Positions 62,301 through 64,000 of a DNA stretch of 64,000 nt are shown here, one piece after another. The position numbers were made by a program, and so were the translations under genes. The notes beneath the pieces were generated by a model that saw only the letters and a program-made list of their open reading frames with translations, searched no databases and was not told the DNA's origin. Origin of the DNA: Rostratula benghalensis (taxonomy: Eukaryota > Chordata > Aves > Charadriiformes > Rostratulidae); NCBI GenBank assembly GCA_013399305.1, contig VXAI01000046.1, forward strand, positions 4,216,731 to 4,280,730, given 5' to 3'. The stretch's first letter is position 1. Each line of letters opens with the position of its first letter.

Positions 62301-64000
62301 AAGTTAAACTTGTAAAAACCTGTCCCCTTTTTGTTACTGCATGACAATCATGAGATAGCTGACATGTGCTAATGACATCAGTGTTGTAAAAATACCACAG
62401 ACACATTCTTGGTACAACCTGGCAGAGAAACCCCAAAAATCTATAATGTTGGGAAGCCTATGTATGTGTGATGCAGAATTCAGTATGGGCACAGTAATTC
62501 CAGAAATTTAGTTGTTTACTAGCAATAATTTCTACTTATTATTGTATTTTCTTTGTTATGACTACTTTTGTTTGCTGTGCAAAGATTCTAGGTCGTATCT
62601 TCTGGTGGAGATTAGCGCTGATGACAGCAAATAGATTTGTCAAATAGAAAATCAGTTCACTGTGGCACAGTGTCCACGGGTTATTGTTGTTATATATACT
62701 TGCTTTATTACATACACTGTAGCAGTCTCAGGGATGGATTGAAGTTAGAGCCTTGTTGCACACTGGGACATCCTGTTTCAAAGAGCATCCACTTGTACTG
62801 TCCTGAATTGGTCACCCCCAAACGGTGAAGGGAAGGGTACTCCTCTCTCTCTGGGCAAGATAGTTGGGCAAGCTGCTCCATGCCTAATGCAGGGAATCCA
62901 GTGCAAATACAGTTTTGAATCCAGAGCTGGTGAACTGCATCAGAGCTGGTAACCTCAGCATTGTCTTTCCTCTCAAATATTAGTCTGAAATTCCCCAGTG
63001 TTACAAGATTGCTGTTAACTGAAGCCAATGGAGACTAACAAGATCATCAATGGTTTTAATAGAATTTCTGGTGTCTTGAAGGGAGGTGTTGTCATATTAT
63101 GTTTGTGGAACAACATTCTCTGTTCCAGGCTATCATCATTGTATAGGTCCTGGTTGCAACAAAAGGAGTTTAAGGAGTGTTACAAACAACCACTGCACTA
63201 ATGGTATGGCTTTCTTGTACCACTGCTTCAGGCTGTTCTGTCTTCTCTTGGTCTGCACAAAGACCCCTCTCAGTGATGCTTGTCTGAATAGGTGTGTTAG
63301 CTAAAACCCCATTTTTGCTTTCTCCTGGCTTGTTCTTTTGTCAATTTTGCGTGCTGCCTTTCCACGTTTCACCACACCCAGAAAGGCAGGCAAACTTTCT
63401 CACAATGCTCTTAATGGCATACTGGAATCCAACAAAACGCAGGCCAGGCCTCCAGAAATCCTAACACGACAGCCTAGGGCACGTGGTGTGGTGTAAGGCT
63501 CTTGGCTGTGGCTGCTTACACCTGGCTTAGACTAATATTCCAAGACACTGGTCTCTGTCAGACAACCTTAGCTGTGAGCAGCTGTTTCCTAACATCTCCC
63601 AAATCCCTGTGGAGCAAAGCCTGGAAGTTTGGTAATGGAGAGGCAAATGGCACTTAGCATGGCAGTCCTGCTGTTTTGTATTTCTCTTTTAATGACTAAA
63701 AAACAGTCTTGATACACTTTGAGCTAGCGCTGACAGAAAAAAAATCCAGGAAAATGGTCTCCCCATGAGATAGTCATCAATAAAAAATGAGATCTCATTC
63801 TGCTGACTAATTATCTGGATTGTGTGACATGGTATAAGATATGGATGGTGTACAATCAATTGAGAGAACAGAATGCTGGGTGGACTCTGCCAAAGGGCTA
63901 CAGACTGCTAGGTTGCTTCCCCAAGAGCAGCTTCCAAGTCTACTGATACACACATACTTATAGGATGACATGAGGTGAGCCTGGTTTTTGCCTTTCCAAA
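59336..64000. other. Intergenic to the window edge
   Basis: No gene is recognised. There are simple-sequence patches (CA then TA near 61152-61190; T10A10 at 61391-61410) and short open frames without resemblance to known proteins. Confidence 0.5.
61391..61410. repeat. T10A10 homopolymer palindrome
   Basis: Ten T followed directly by ten A, flanked by purine-rich AGAAAAGA and GAAAATATT. It is self-complementary and likely to exclude nucleosomes or to be assembly-sensitive. Confidence 0.85.

Overview
The window is vertebrate nuclear DNA, most likely from a bird. It carries two intact-looking neuronal nicotinic acetylcholine receptor genes on the minus strand, with GT-AG introns at the usual positions of this family, and a long gene-free flank. 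Three degenerate 3' ends of CR1-type LINEs are visible and no mammalian SINEs were recognised, which fits birds; a non-avian sauropsid cannot be excluded by eye.

Positions 1-7147 hold CHRNA3 (alpha-3 subunit), six coding exons read right to left. The left window edge cuts exon 6, so the last few codons and the stop lie outside. Positions 12369-25358 hold CHRNB4 (beta-4 subunit, historically the avian 'non-alpha-3' gene), complete with six coding exons and an inferred 489-residue product. The two genes lie head to tail, with about 5.2 kb between the CHRNB4 stop and the CHRNA3 start. This is the order of the CHRNA5-CHRNA3-CHRNB4 cluster; CHRNA5 would be expected off the left edge on the opposite strand. 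The products co-assemble into the alpha3-beta4 pentameric cation channel of autonomic ganglia: alpha-3 supplies the principal agonist-binding face (vicinal cysteines, loop B Trp, loop C Tyr) and beta-4 the complementary face.

The CHRNB4-CHRNA3 spacer contains a TCTCA pentamer microsatellite and a candidate CHRNB4 polyadenylation signal. CHRNA3 intron 3 contains a sharply bounded CpG-island-like patch in otherwise AT-rich DNA.

From about 25.4 kb to the right edge (38.6 kb) I find no exon I can assign to a known gene. This flank lies upstream of CHRNB4. It holds CR1 fragments, an unrecognised 150-codon open frame, a perfect 36-bp tandem duplication, a 21-bp periodic array carrying AP-1-like cores, a perfect 27-bp palindrome centred on an AP-1 site, T/G-rich and purine-biased tracts, and short simple repeats. 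These non-coding structures, not the two well-known receptor genes, are the parts worth a second look. I saw no sign of a novel protein system.
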